From: CAWAQA01 sp963784065
GTDB lineage: Bacteria; Acidobacteriota; Vicinamibacteria; Vicinamibacterales; UBA2999
Direction of reading: 5' to 3'
DNA length: 64,000 nt
Assembly: GCA_963784065.1 (NCBI GenBank)
Contig: CAWAQA010000006.1
Span: forward strand, 310,001 to 374,000
Shown here: positions 46,457 through 55,907 of the stretch, one piece after another
How the letters are laid out: each line of letters opens with the position of its first letter
How positions within the stretch are numbered: the stretch's first letter is position 1
Position numbers and translations under genes: made by a program
The notes under the pieces: model-generated
What the model was told of the DNA's origin: nothing
Database searches by the model: none
The model's input: the letters and a program-made list of their open reading frames with translations, nothing else

Positions 46457-47245
46457 CTAGAAAGCGCTCTTGACCACCCCGCCATCCACACGCAACGCCG
46501 CACCGGTGGTCGCCGATGCAAGCGGGCTGGCGATGTAAGCGACGAGCGACGCCACCTCCTCCGGCCGCGCAAACCGCTTGATCAGCGAGGTCGGGCGGAC
46601 GCGCGCGAAGAACTCGGTCTCGAAGGCCTCGAACGACATCCCCTGCTCCTTCGCGAGCGCCTCGACGAAATCGCCCACGCCGCGCGATCGCGTTGGTCCG
46701 GGCAGGATGCTGTTGACGGTGATGTCGGTACCCGCGACCGCCTCGGCAAGCCCGCGCGCAACGGCGATCTGCGCAGCCTTCGTCATGCCGTAGTGGATCA
46801 TCTCCGACGGAATCTGCACGCCGCTTTCGCTGGAGATGAAGATGATGCGCCCCCAGTTGCGCCGCTTCATCCCGGCCAGGAACAGCCGCGCCAGGCGCAC
46901 GCCGCTCAGCACGTTCACCTCGAAGAATCGCAACCAGTCCCCGTCGGGGATCTCCTCGAACGGTTTCGGCTCGAAGATGCCGAGATTGTTGACCAGGATT
47001 TCGACGTCGGGAAAGCGCCGTGCGAGGTCGTCGGCGGCGGCGGCCGTGCCGAGATCGCCGGCGAAGGTCAGCACCGAGCCGCCAGCCGCGGCCAGGCCGG
47101 CCGCGGCTTCACGCACGGCCGCCTCCGACCGGCCGTTCACGATCACGCGCGCACCTTCGCGGAGCAGAGCCTCCGCGATGGCTCGTCCAATGCCGGCGGT
47201 GCTCCCGCTGACGAGCGCGAGCTTACCGGTGAGCTGGAGGTCCAT
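46457..47245 (-). CDS. SDR family oxidoreductase
   Basis: 262 residues, classical short-chain dehydrogenase/reductase. The cofactor motif GSTAGIGRA (TGxxxGxG type) and NGRS after beta-2 favour NADP(H). NNLGIFEP is the NNAG equivalent. Catalytic Ser in IISSESG and YxxxK in HYGMTKAA are present, with LPGPTRSRG after. The C-terminal ASPLASATTGAALRVDGG is typical of 3-oxoacyl-ACP-reductase-like SDRs. It starts 8 nt after the gamma-glutamyltransferase stop, so probably the last gene of that operon. Substrate unknown. Confidence 0.9.
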   Translation of the reverse strand: MDLQLTGKLALVSGSTAGIGRAIAEALLREGARVIVNGRSEAAVREAAAGLAAAGGSVLTFAGDLGTAAAADDLARRFPDVEILVNNLGIFEPKPFEEIPDGDWLRFFEVNVLSGVRLARLFLAGMKRRNWGRIIFISSESGVQIPSEMIHYGMTKAAQIAVARGLAEAVAGTDITVNSILPGPTRSRGVGDFVEALAKEQGMSFEAFETEFFARVRPTSLIKRFARPEEVASLVAYIASPLASATTGAALRVDGGVVKSAF

Positions 47246-47253
47246 TCACGATC

Positions 47254-48884
47254 TCACCACGCGAGCGCGCACCCGTCCTTGCGGGGATCGGACCCGCCCA
47301 TCAACACGCCCGTCTCCGGGTGGATGCCGGCCGCCTGGTACCCGCCCATCTCGCCGCGACCGTCCTGCACCGGGGTGCCGCGGCGTCGCAGTTCGGCCCG
47401 CACCGTTTCGTCAACCGCGCTCTCGACGCCGAGCCCGGCGTCGGAGTGACGCACGCGCGCGGCGTCGCCGGCCTCCTGCACGTTCATGCCGAAGTCGACG
47501 ACGTTGACGACGACCTGTGCATGCGCCTGCGCCTGGTTGTCGCCGCCGGTCACGCCGAAGGCCATCAACGGCTTCCCGTCCTTCATCAGAAAGGCGGGCG
47601 CGAGCGTGTGGAGAGGCCGCTTCCCCGGCGCCAGGCGATTGGGATGCCCTGGCTCGAGGCTGAAGCCGCTGCCGCGGCTGTGCAGCGACGATGCCCGTGC
47701 CGGGCACGACGAGGCCCGCGCCGAAGAGGTCGAAGAGCGAGTTGATGAAGGAGATCACCGTGCCGTTGCCGTCAGCGGCGGCGAGGTACACCGTGTCCCC
47801 CAGATCACGGTGAGCGAACGACAGGCCGGCCCCGTACGCAGGAGCGGCCCTGTGCAGGTCGATCTGGTTGCGCCGATCGGACGCGTATTCCTTGGAGAGC
47901 AGCGTCTGCAGCACCGTCGCCGGCACGTGCGCGCGGGTCGGCCAGGTAGGCGCCCCGATCGGCAAAGGCGATGCGCTTGGCCTCGGTCAGCACGTGGAGG
48001 TAGTCGGCGCTGTTGTGGCCCATCGCGCCGACGTCGTAGCCCTCGAGGATGTTGAGCATCTCGAGCGCGACGAAGCCTTGCGAGTTCGGCGGCATCTCGT
48101 AGACGGTGTACCCGCGATAGGTCGTGGCGATGGGATCGACCCAGTCCGAGGTGTGCGCGGCGAAGTCGTCCTCGGCCAGGAACCCGCCGCGCCGCGTGAT
48201 GTCGGCCGCGATCGTTTTTCCCAGCGTGCCGCCGTACATCGCGCGCGCGCCGTCGGCGGCGATCATCTCGAGGCTCGTCGCCAGCTCCGGATTGCGGAAG
48301 ATCTCGCCCGCGCGCGGCGCCCGTCCACCCGGCAGCAGGACCTGGGCCGCGGGCGCGTCCGCGGAGATTCTCGCGGCCGTGCGCTCCCAGTGCTCCGCGA
48401 CGATGTCGGATATGGCGTGGCCGTCTCGCGCGAAACGGATCGCGGGGGCGACGGCGCGGGCCAGGGAGATCGTGCCGCGTGCGCGAAGCAGTTCAGCCCA
48501 TCCGGCCACGGCGCCCGGGACGGTGACCGTGTAGGGCCCATGCGGCGGCATTTCACGAAGGCCGCCTGCCGCGAGGCGGTCCGCGTCCGCACGCGAGCCG
48601 GCGCGCCCGGTCGAGTTCAGGGCTTTGAGCGTACGGGAAGGGCCATCGTAGACGAGCGCGAAGACGTCGCCGCCGATGCTCGTCATCGACGGCTCGACCA
48701 CGGCGAGCACCGCCGCGGCGGTCACGGCTGCGTCGATGGCGTTGCCGCCCTGCTGGAGTACCTCCAGGCCGGCGGCGGATGCGAGCGGCTGGCTGCAGGC
48801 GATGACGCCGCGGGTGCCAAACACGGGTGAGCGCGTCCCGTGGCGGTTGCCAACGGGACGGTCACCCGATCGTGCGTATCGCAT
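47254..48884 (-). CDS. ggt: Gamma-glutamyltransferase (Ntn hydrolase), frameshifted
   Basis: About 543 residues. The large-subunit part has VIACSQPLASAAGLEVLQQG, NAIDAAVTAAAVLAVVEPSM, VPGAVAGWAELL and MPPNSQGFVALEML. The processing site and catalytic Thr lie in DLGDTVYLAAADGNGTV, followed by SLFDLFG. The small subunit continues with DGKPLMAFGVTGGDNQAQAH and GMNVQEAGDAAR. It reads through three frames, with shifts near 47940 and 47680. It transfers or hydrolyses the gamma-glutamyl group of glutathione and related amides after self-cleavage. No signal peptide is evident at ATG 48884, unlike periplasmic E. coli Ggt. It follows DUF6152 by 29 nt. Confidence 0.87.
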
Positions 48885-48913
48885 GAACGAAAGGGTCTCG
48901 CGCGGAAGGTGCG

Positions 48914-49333
48914 TTACTGCTTCGTCGCGGGGGCAGCCGTCCCGGTCGCGCCGATGAACAGTTCCTGGCCGGTTGACAGGTGAACGGTGCGCCCGTTGGC
49001 GACCGGCTGGCCATTCTTCGCCTTGAAGCCGTCCACGACGATCGTGTCGCCGATCTTCAGCGTGTCGCGCTTCCACCCTCTGCGGAAAAGGGCGTTCGGG
49101 CCGACGGTCTCGATGGCCCAGGTGACCATCTTGCCGTCGCTGCCCTTGACGTCGATGTGGATCCAGCTGTGCGGGTTGACCCACTCGATCTTGCTGACGG
49201 ACCCGGTGAGCGACACGGGTTGGTTGATGTCGAAATCCGCCGCGAACGCGTGGTGCGCAACGACGGGAGTCGCCGCCAGCAACATCCCGAGCGTGACGGC
49301 CGCGAAGGCGATGGCGGTGAAAGTTTTACCCAT
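48914..49333 (-). CDS. DUF6152 family exported protein
   Basis: 139 residues: a signal peptide (FTAIAFAAVTLGMLLAATP) then HHAFAADFDINQPVSLTGSV, EWVNPHSWIHIDVK and a C-terminal small beta-barrel (LKIGDTIVVDGFKAKNG). I recognise this as DUF6152, common in Acidobacteria and Proteobacteria, with an OB-like fold. The conserved His pair after cleavage may bind metal, but the function is unknown. It is the first gene of a probable DUF6152-ggt-SDR operon. Confidence 0.85.
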   Translation of the reverse strand: MGKTFTAIAFAAVTLGMLLAATPVVAHHAFAADFDINQPVSLTGSVSKIEWVNPHSWIHIDVKGSDGKMVTWAIETVGPNALFRRGWKRDTLKIGDTIVVDGFKAKNGQPVANGRTVHLSTGQELFIGATGTAAPATKQ

Positions 49334-49403
49334 GCAAGTCTCTCCTTCGACGATTGGAGCTGATGACTTACAGCATACCCGAAACGGCCCCCGCGGGACC
49401 TCG

Positions 49404-50699
49404 TCAGAAAGCGCCGGCGACCTCGCGGGCGCCGACCGCGGCGAACAGCAGGAGGATGACGACGAGCAGGGCGTTGGTCGTCCAATGATTGCGGGGCACG
49501 GCCGCGGCCCACCGGATCCGGCTGTTCATATAGAGGAGCGTGGCGGCGAGAAACGGGATGAACAAGCTGCCGATCACCGTATACGTGACGATGATGAACA
49601 GCGGCCGGCCCATGAACGCGAACGGCAGCGGCGCGAGCGTCACGAAGAGCAGCGCCAGCCGGTACGGCGTGCTGGTGACCTGGGTCAACCGCCGGCGCTC
49701 CTCGTCGGATGCTTTCGTCACGGCGCCGTAGAAGTCGGCGTACAGATACGGCACGCTCTGCCAGACGCCCAGCAGCGACGCGAACACGCAGGCCCAGAAA
49801 CCGACGGCATACGCCCAGAATCCGAACGGCCCGAGAATCGAGCCCAGCATCTGGGCCATCCGCGACACCGCCTGCGCATCGGAGAGCTGCGTGCCCGACA
49901 CGAAGAACGCCCGGTTCGCGATCAGCATCACGGCCATGCCGAAGACCGCCGTGAAGATATACGCGACCGACAGATCACCGCGCACGTACTTCAGGCATCC
50001 AGGGCCGGCGATCTTCTCCTCCCGCATCCAGTAGCTGTAGCCGAGCATCGTGATCGAGCCGCCGATGCCGCCGACCAGGGAGAGGACGTAGACGCCGCTG
50101 CCGCCCGGGATGGTCGGCACCAGGCCGCGCAACGTGTCCATCGGCGACGTGAACGTCAGCGCCGCGCACGCCAGCACGCTGAAGCCCATGATGCCGACGA
50201 GCACCTTGATCGCCTTGTCGAAACCAGCGAATCCGCCGACCAGCACGAACGCCGCGCCGATGAAGCTGTGCGCGACCGCGCCCCACGACTGCGGGATCAC
50301 GCCGCCGGTGAGGTTGGCGATCCCGAGGCCGGTTGCATTGGTCAGCGCCGCCGTGACCGCGAACGTCCAGAGCACCAGGTAGGCGCCGAAGTAGGCCTTG
50401 ACCCAGGCAGGCAGGTAGAGGGCCCATCCCTCGAGCAGCGTCAGGCCGGTGGCAAGCTGCCAGCGCGCGATGCCTTCTGTCAGGACGAACTTGAAAAAGG
50501 CCCCGAGCGCAATCGCCCACAGCAAGGTGACGCCGTAGGTGGCGCCGCCGACGGTGGCGGACACGACGTCTCCCGACCCGATACCGGCCGCGGCGACGAT
50601 CAGGCCGGGACCGAGCAGCGCCGTCAGCCGGAACGGGCGGGCGGGCGCCGTGGCGTCAACCGCTGATACCGCGGCGGCCTGCGAAGACGTGGTGTCCAT
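49404..50699 (-). CDS. Nramp family metal-ion transporter-like protein
   Basis: 431 residues with about 11 membrane helices. The N-terminal helix 1 region LLGPGLIVAAAGIGSGDV resembles the Nramp DPGN metal-binding kink, with GSGD in place of DPGN. Helix 6 (GGSITMLGYSYWMREEK) lacks the MPH metal motif. It therefore belongs to the divergent Nramp-like group in which metal selectivity is not assured. Start ATG 50699, 17 nt after the DUF3500 stop, suggesting an operon. It may transport Mg or Mn, or another substrate. Confidence 0.8.
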   Translation of the reverse strand: MDTTSSQAAAVSAVDATAPARPFRLTALLGPGLIVAAAGIGSGDVVSATVGGATYGVTLLWAIALGAFFKFVLTEGIARWQLATGLTLLEGWALYLPAWVKAYFGAYLVLWTFAVTAALTNATGLGIANLTGGVIPQSWGAVAHSFIGAAFVLVGGFAGFDKAIKVLVGIMGFSVLACAALTFTSPMDTLRGLVPTIPGGSGVYVLSLVGGIGGSITMLGYSYWMREEKIAGPGCLKYVRGDLSVAYIFTAVFGMAVMLIANRAFFVSGTQLSDAQAVSRMAQMLGSILGPFGFWAYAVGFWACVFASLLGVWQSVPYLYADFYGAVTKASDEERRRLTQVTSTPYRLALLFVTLAPLPFAFMGRPLFIIVTYTVIGSLFIPFLAATLLYMNSRIRWAAAVPRNHWTTNALLVVILLLFAAVGAREVAGAF

Positions 50700-50716
50700 G
50701 GCGCTCGCGTCCCTGG

Positions 50717-51883
50717 TCACTGCGTGGCGACCGCGTCGTCGCGCACGAGCGGTGCGGCGTGCGCGGTCGAGTTGTAGTGCCTGCGGAGCAGGTCCTCGCC
50801 GAAATCGCCGTCGAACTCGCGCCAGACGTCGTGGATGTGGTTGGGCGTCTTGTCGGCGACCGACGCCGAGACGGACTGCGAGTGATCGTGCTCGATCAGG
50901 AACGTCGGTCCCTGCACACGGTAGTAGTAGCGCTCCCCGCGCATGGGGCCGCCGGTCCACGCGAAGAAGATCTGGTCGAAGTCGCTCGCGTAGAGCCGCT
51001 TCGCCCGCTCGGCCGCGACCGCCTCGGGCATGTTCGACAGGTGCGTGTCGATCAGCCGCCGAAGGAGCGTCTTCTGCGCCGGCGTCATCCTGCTCACGGG
51101 CAGACCCAACGACCAGACCCCGACCTGCGGCACGTACAACGGATCCGCCTTCCTCTGGTTGAAGGTGACGATGTCGCCGTGCGTGGTCGGGCTGACGATG
51201 GCGACCTTGCGCTGGCTGTCGTCGAGCGAGAGGAGGAGCGCGCGCGCCTGGTCTTCCTCGGCCGCGAGGATGCGGAGCCCCTTCTGCGGACCGTCCTTCA
51301 CCTCCGCCGGGTCTGACCCCAGGAAGAACGGCGTGCTCGAAATCTCGCCGTCCACCACGGTGATGTTGACCGACACGTGGTGTCCTTCGGCGCTCCAGCC
51401 CCAGGTGCCCTTCGGCGTCGGCGTGCCGTAGACCACGAAGCTGTAATACCCGTCGCCACGCTCGATCTCGTAGATCTCGCCCTTCTTTCCTTCGAGCTTG
51501 ATCTTCTCGGGCTCGAGCTGGCGCAGAAGATTGTCGAGCAGCATGATCGCGCGGACCTTCTTCGAGCCGATCGGCCCGATCGTGTCCACGAGCGCCAGCG
51601 CGAGCCGCTTCTGCTCCTCTGTCATGTCGCGGACGGCGAGGCCCTTTCTTTCGCGCGGAACGTAGTGCCATTCGATCCGCCGTTTGTCGGCGACGCCCAT
51701 CGTGGCCCTGGTCTTCTGCTCTGCATTCAACGAATTGACGAACGCCGTGGCCGCCCCCTGCATCACCGCGGCGGAGCGCAACTGCGCGTCCACGACCGAC
51801 ACCGCGATATACGCGAGGATGGCGACGCCGAGTCCCACGTGCACCACGTAGCGGAGCGCCTGGACGTATCGTGACGAATGCAT
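50717..51883 (-). CDS. DUF3500 family exported protein
   Basis: 388 residues with an N-terminal membrane or signal segment (YVVHVGLGVAILAYIAVSV). The DUF3500 body reads AATAFVNSLNAEQK, IEWHYVPRERKGLAVRDM, GYYSFVVYGTP, WGWSAEGHHVSVNIT, FFLGSDPAEVKDG and the conserved C-terminal block FAWTGG, GERYYYRVQGPTFLIEHDH, HIHDVWREFDGDFG. The many His and Asp in the last block suggest metal binding. Start ATG 51883 with GGAGG at 8 nt; the in-frame ATG 51916 is less likely. Function unknown; it is upstream of and probably co-transcribed with the Nramp-like gene. Confidence 0.87.
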   Translation of the reverse strand: MHSSRYVQALRYVVHVGLGVAILAYIAVSVVDAQLRSAAVMQGAATAFVNSLNAEQKTRATMGVADKRRIEWHYVPRERKGLAVRDMTEEQKRLALALVDTIGPIGSKKVRAIMLLDNLLRQLEPEKIKLEGKKGEIYEIERGDGYYSFVVYGTPTPKGTWGWSAEGHHVSVNITVVDGEISSTPFFLGSDPAEVKDGPQKGLRILAAEEDQARALLLSLDDSQRKVAIVSPTTHGDIVTFNQRKADPLYVPQVGVWSLGLPVSRMTPAQKTLLRRLIDTHLSNMPEAVAAERAKRLYASDFDQIFFAWTGGPMRGERYYYRVQGPTFLIEHDHSQSVSASVADKTPNHIHDVWREFDGDFGEDLLRRHYNSTAHAAPLVRDDAVATQ

Positions 51884-51936
51884 CGGTTGAACCTCCACGG
51901 ATCGAGCTGCGTCCACCGGGAAATGCTCGAAAGTCT

Positions 51937-52029
51937 ATCTGGTCTACGGTCTACGGTCTATGGCCTGCGGTGAGCCGAGCCGTAAGCCTGGATACTGACC
52001 GGAGGCCGAGACCGTAGACCGTAGACCGT
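51937..52029. repeat. GTAGACC tandem array with inverted arms, second copy
   Basis: TGGTCTACGGTCTACGGTCT on the left and GAGACCGTAGACCGTAGACC on the right flank about 45 bp of unrelated sequence. Same words and inverted layout as 31412-31537. It lies between the ALDH stop and the DUF3500 start. Confidence 0.8.
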
Positions 52030-52051
52030 GATACCGTATCCCGCCGCCGCG

Positions 52052-53532
52052 TCACCGCATCACGAACGGGTTCGGCACCGTGGCCGCGGTCGAAATCCAC
52101 ACGCTCTTGACCTGCAGGTACTCCTTGATCATCTCGTGCCCGCTCTCGCGGCCGATGCCCGAGCGCTTGTATCCCCCGAACGGCGACAGATAGCTGACCG
52201 CCCGGTACGTGTTCACCCACACCGTCCCCGCCTGCAGCCGCTCAGCCATGGTGAACGCGCGGCGCATGTTCTGGGTCCACACGCCCGCGGCCAGCCCGTA
52301 GACGATGTCGTTGCCGATGGCCACCGCCTCGTCCTCGTCACGGAACGGGATGACGGAGAGCACCGGTCCGAACACTTCTTCCTGAGCGATCCGCATTTGA
52401 TTGGTGACGCCGGTGAAGATCGTGGGCTCGACGAACCAGCCGTCGGCGCACCCCGCCCGGGTCGCGCGATGTCCGCCGAGGACGGTCTCGACGCCTTCAC
52501 TCCGCGCGATGTCGAGGTAGCTCAGGATCTTGTCGAACTGCGGCCGCGTCGTCACCGGGCCCACCTGCGTCTGCGGCGACATCGGATCGCCCATCTGTGC
52601 CGTCTGCGCGAGCGCGACCAGCTTCTCGACGAAACGATCGTGGATGCTCGCCTGCACGAGCAGGCGCGAACCGGCAAGGCACGTCTGCCCGGTCGCGGCG
52701 AAGATGCCCGAGATGACGCCCTTGACCGCGTTCTCGAGGTCTGCATCGTCGAACACGATGTTGGGCGACTTGCCGCCAAGCTCGAGGGTGACGCGCTTCA
52801 TGCCACGCGCCGCGGTTTCGTAGATCTTCTGCCCCGTGCTGTCCGAGCCGGTGAAGGCGACCTTGGCGACGAGCGGATGCTCGACGAGCGGCATTCCGAC
52901 CTCGGCGCCGAACCCCGTGACGACGTTGACCACCCCCTTCGGGATTCCCGCCTGCTCGACGAGCGACATCAGCTCCAGCACGGATGCCGACGTGAACTCC
53001 GACGGCTTGATGACCACCGTGTTCCCGGCGGCGAGCGCGGGCGCCAGCTTCCACGTGGTGAGCATCAGCGGCGAATTCCAGGGCACGATCGCGGCCACGA
53101 CGCCAATCGGCTCGTACCGCGTGTAGTTGAAGGTGCTCGGGCTTGTCGGTGGGGATGACGGCGCCCTCGATCTTGTCGGCGAGGCCGCCGTAGTAGTAGT
53201 ACCACTGCGGGATGTACGAGCGTCTGCATGCTCATCTCGGCGAGGAGCTTGCCGTTGTCGCGCACCTCGACCTCCGCGAGCGCCTTGCTGTGTTCGGCGA
53301 TCAGATCGCCAAGCTTGCGCAGGGCGGCGCCACGCCGCGACGGCGTCAGCTTCGGCCAGTCGCCGGATGTCAGCGCGCGGTGGGCCGCACGCACCGCGCG
53401 ATCGACGTCGCTGGCGTCGCCGCGCGGAATGAGGGCCCACGGCTGGCCGGTAAACGGGTTCTCGCTCTCGAACACGCGCCCGGACGCGGCCTCGCACCAC
53501 TGTCCGTCGATGTACATCTGGTAGGTCTTCAT
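52052..53532 (-). CDS. Aldehyde dehydrogenase, frameshifted
   Basis: About 493 residues of the NAD(P)-dependent ALDH superfamily (betaine-aldehyde or phenylacetaldehyde type). MKTYQMYIDGQW and ESENPFTGQPWA open it. VPWNSPLM and KPSEFTS bind cofactor; GSDSTGQKI is the Rossmann turn; LELGGKSPN carries the general base Glu; GQTCLAGSR carries the catalytic Cys; EEVFGPVLSVI and SPFGGYKRSGIGRE complete the fold. Two shifts, near 53215 and 53130, interrupt the region reading YYYYGGLADKIEGAVIPTDK. It sits 29 nt downstream of the two-subunit ThDP decarboxylase. The pair could turn a 2-oxo acid into an aldehyde and then an acid. Confidence 0.88.
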
Positions 53533-53561
53533 GGTCTCGGTCTCGGGCTACGGTGCTCGGC

Positions 53562-54159
53562 TCACGTGATCGCTCCGGGGCCGAGCAGCGCTTCGCGGAA
53601 ACGGTGCTTGATCTGCGTGCCGTCGCGCAGCGGCACGCGAACGGGCGGTTGGCTCGCCGTGACCTTGACCACCGTCAGCACCGGGCCGGGCTCGCCGTGC
53701 AGCGTGGGCAGCCAGGCGTCGAGCTCCCCACCGGTCGAAACTGTGGTCGCGAAGGGGAACGACGCGCCTCGCGCGATGGCCGCCAGGTCAACCCCGCGCC
53801 CGGTATGCGACGTCTGCATCCCCGTTTCCCCGTAGCGCTCGTTGTCGAGCACCACGACCGAGAGGTTGCCGGGACGTGCGGCGCCGATGGTGGCGAGGCT
53901 GCCCAGGCCCATCAGCATCTCTCCGTCGCCGGTGATGACGATGACCCGGCGGCTGCGGCTGGGCGAGAGCGAGCCCGAGCCCGAGCATCGCCGCGCCGCC
54001 CATGGCGCCCCACAGGTAGAAGTTCAAGGGAGAATCGCCGGCCGCGGCGACGTCCCATGTTGGCGATCCGAGGCCGGTGACCACGAGCGCGCCCGCCCGG
54101 TCGCGCAGGATCGTCTCGACGGCGTCGCGCCGGTCGATGTCGCTCGGCGGTCTTACCAT
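53562..54159 (-). CDS. ThDP decarboxylase beta (PP-domain) subunit, frameshifted
   Basis: About 198 residues forming only the diphosphate-binding half of a ThDP enzyme. It opens with RRDAVETILRDRAGALVV, LGSPTWDVAAAGDSPLNFY and WGAMGGAAMLGLGLA. After one shift near 53955 it reads VIVITGDGEMLMGLGSLATI and VVLDNERYGETGMQTSHTG, the GDG...N cofactor motif. The pattern is that of sulfopyruvate decarboxylase ComE and phosphonopyruvate decarboxylase C-terminal halves. Start ATG 54159, 1 nt after the alpha-subunit stop. Partner of the gene upstream; substrate unknown. Confidence 0.82.
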
Positions 54160-54160
54160 C

Positions 54161-54709
54161 TCACTGCTCGAACTGCTTCGCGCCGATCAGGCGCTGCCCG
54201 ATCAGCACGGCAACGGCGCGGCTGGAGGCAAAGGCGAGCTGAGCACCCGCGGCGACGGTCGCGCCGGCGTGCGCCGCCTCATCCACGCGGTGCACGCTGA
54301 CGCCAGACTGCTCGAGAACGGCCGGCGTGATGCCGCCCCATGGGCACCTGCCAGGGGTTGGTCTCGCCCCACTCGCCGCGCATGGTCACGATCATCAGCA
54401 GCGGAAACCGGCACTCCTGCACGAGCGAGAGCAGGTTGACGCAGTTGCCGACGCCGCTCGACTGCATGAGGAGCACGCCGCGCACGCCGCCGAGCCAGGC
54501 GCCGGCGAGCATCGCAATGCCCTCCTCCTCCGTCGTCAGCGAGATCGTGTCGAGCGTGCGGTCCGCCGGCACAGCTCGATCAGCCACTTGTGACCGGCGT
54601 CGGGCACGTACGCGACCTGGCGGATGCTCATCTCGGTGATGGCGCGGTAGATGTGCTCCGACCATTCACGATGGCTGACAGGCGGGTCGGCCGCCGGCGT
54701 TTTCTGCAT
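54161..54709 (-). CDS. ThDP decarboxylase alpha (PYR-domain) subunit, frameshifted
   Basis: About 182 residues: SEHIYRAITEMSIRQVAYVP, then (after a shift near 54560) DRTLDTISLTTEEEGIAML, with the catalytic Glu, GGVRGVLLMQSSGVGNCVN, CRFPLLMIVTMRGEWGETNP and, after a second shift near 54340, SSRAVAVLIGQRLIGAKQF. This is the PYR half of a split ThDP decarboxylase (ComD / phosphonopyruvate decarboxylase type). The alpha-beta-ALDH order suggests oxidative conversion of a 2-oxo acid. Start ATG 54709; no strong ribosome site. Confidence 0.8.
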
Positions 54710-55091
54710 GCGGCGCGGAATGCTAGCACAACGTCCCGCCCGCCTGCGCTGGCATCCCCGTTGCTCCCGCTTCCGGGTGGTCTCCGAACCAGGGAACGAT
54801 TCGCAACCGCGTCCTGCTTGCACGGTTTCGGCGACGCCATTGGCGGTGACGCAAACCGGCGCTTACGACGTACGGAATCACTTACGCAGTTGGAAACGCG
54901 CGCGCGGCATCAACAGATAGTTTCAACAGCAAATGATTGCTGTTCACCTCTTGTTCACCCTCGATCGGCGGAGCAGGTTCGCTGCGTGGGCTGACATCAC
55001 GCTGCACGAAAACGAGGTTGAGCACCTTTACGGCCTGATCAGCGGGCGGTAGCATCGACCCCTCCAACGAGTCTCCCCAAGGAGCATATGA
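54710..55091. other. Divergent intergenic region (382 bp)
   Basis: No gene is visible. It lies between the divergent ThDP alpha subunit and the secreted protein at 55092, so it should hold both promoters. CCAAGGAGCATATGAATGCA at 55077-55096 provides the ribosome site of the rightward gene. GC content falls around 54890-54960 (AACAGATAGTTTCAACAGCA), but no convincing -35/-10 pair stands out. Confidence 0.4.
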
Positions 55092-55801
55092 ATGCATCTA
55101 GGTAACCGGATCACGAGCGTGGCGGGTATGGCCCTCCTGCTGTTGAACGTCGCCGCCGCGCAGGGGCAGACGGCGGCAGCTGTGGGAATTCGTCGACATC
55201 ACCGACGCCGTCGCGGGCAGGTTCTTCGACGCGGCGGCGACGGAAGCCGACCCCGCGGACGGCAACAAGCTGGTCATCCGCTTCAACACCGGTCGTGATC
55301 CGGCAACGTGGAAAGCCAACGACTTCAGGGCGTCGACCGCCGCCTTCAGCCACCTGTCGGCGATGGACACGATCAATTTCAAGATCGTCCCGCCGGCGGG
55401 TCATTACGTCGCGAAGGTGACATATACCCAACAAGGCACCGGATCGATCGTGCGCACCGGCAAGGCCGCCGGCGGGTCGAACTGGATCGTCGGCGACTAC
55501 GCCGCGGACCTGGGCACGTGACGGCAGCAACCCGGACCTGTCAGACACCGTTGTCCTGAAGGAGTGCTCCATTCTGCCGGTGTCGATCACGACGGGCCTG
55601 CACGCGTTCTCGACGCCGCTGCTCGGATCCGCCGCCGTCGCGATCACGGCCGCCGAAATCGTGGTCGAGCTGGCCGAGCTCGATCCGCTGCCCGATCGTT
55701 GAACCCGGATCCGCTGCCCGTCGTTGAACCCGACGCGCCGCCGGTCGTTGAATCCGATGCGCCGAAGCGTGGAATCCGACGCGCTACCAATCGTCGAATA
55801 G
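55092..55801 (+). CDS. Secreted protein with C-terminal octapeptide repeats, frameshifted
   Basis: Signal peptide (RITSVAGMALLLLNVAAAQG), then after a shift near 55180 WEFVDITDAVAGRFFDAAA, NKLVIRFNTGRDPATWKAN, VPPAGHYVAKVTYTQ, and after a shift near 55519 SNPDLSDTVVLKECSILPVS and AVAITAAEIVVELAELDPLP. If small homopolymer shifts are allowed, the end becomes five octapeptides of the type (P/S)D(A/P)(P/L)P(V/I)VE, ending in TAG at 55799-55801; without them a stop occurs at 55700-55702. No known family; a secreted or cell-surface protein with an acidic Pro-rich tail. AAGGAG lies before ATG 55092. Confidence 0.55.
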
Positions 55802-55907
55802 CGATTACAAAAACCGCCCGTGCGCCAGGACCAACCCGGCGCGCGGCGGCACACGCCTGCACGCGCTGACACATGGAACGTGCCTTGCCCTTGAAGGCGG
55901 CGGACCC

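Noticed and set aside
46140..46460. Plus-strand 106-residue frame
   Set aside because: It runs through a REP palindrome and a CACAGAG arm; composition is not protein-like. A short minus-strand fragment fits better.
51300..51325. GGGTCTGACCCC resembling the palindrome at 33863
   Set aside because: Here it encodes GSDPAEV within a conserved DUF3500 region and has no inverted partner, so chance or codon use explains it.
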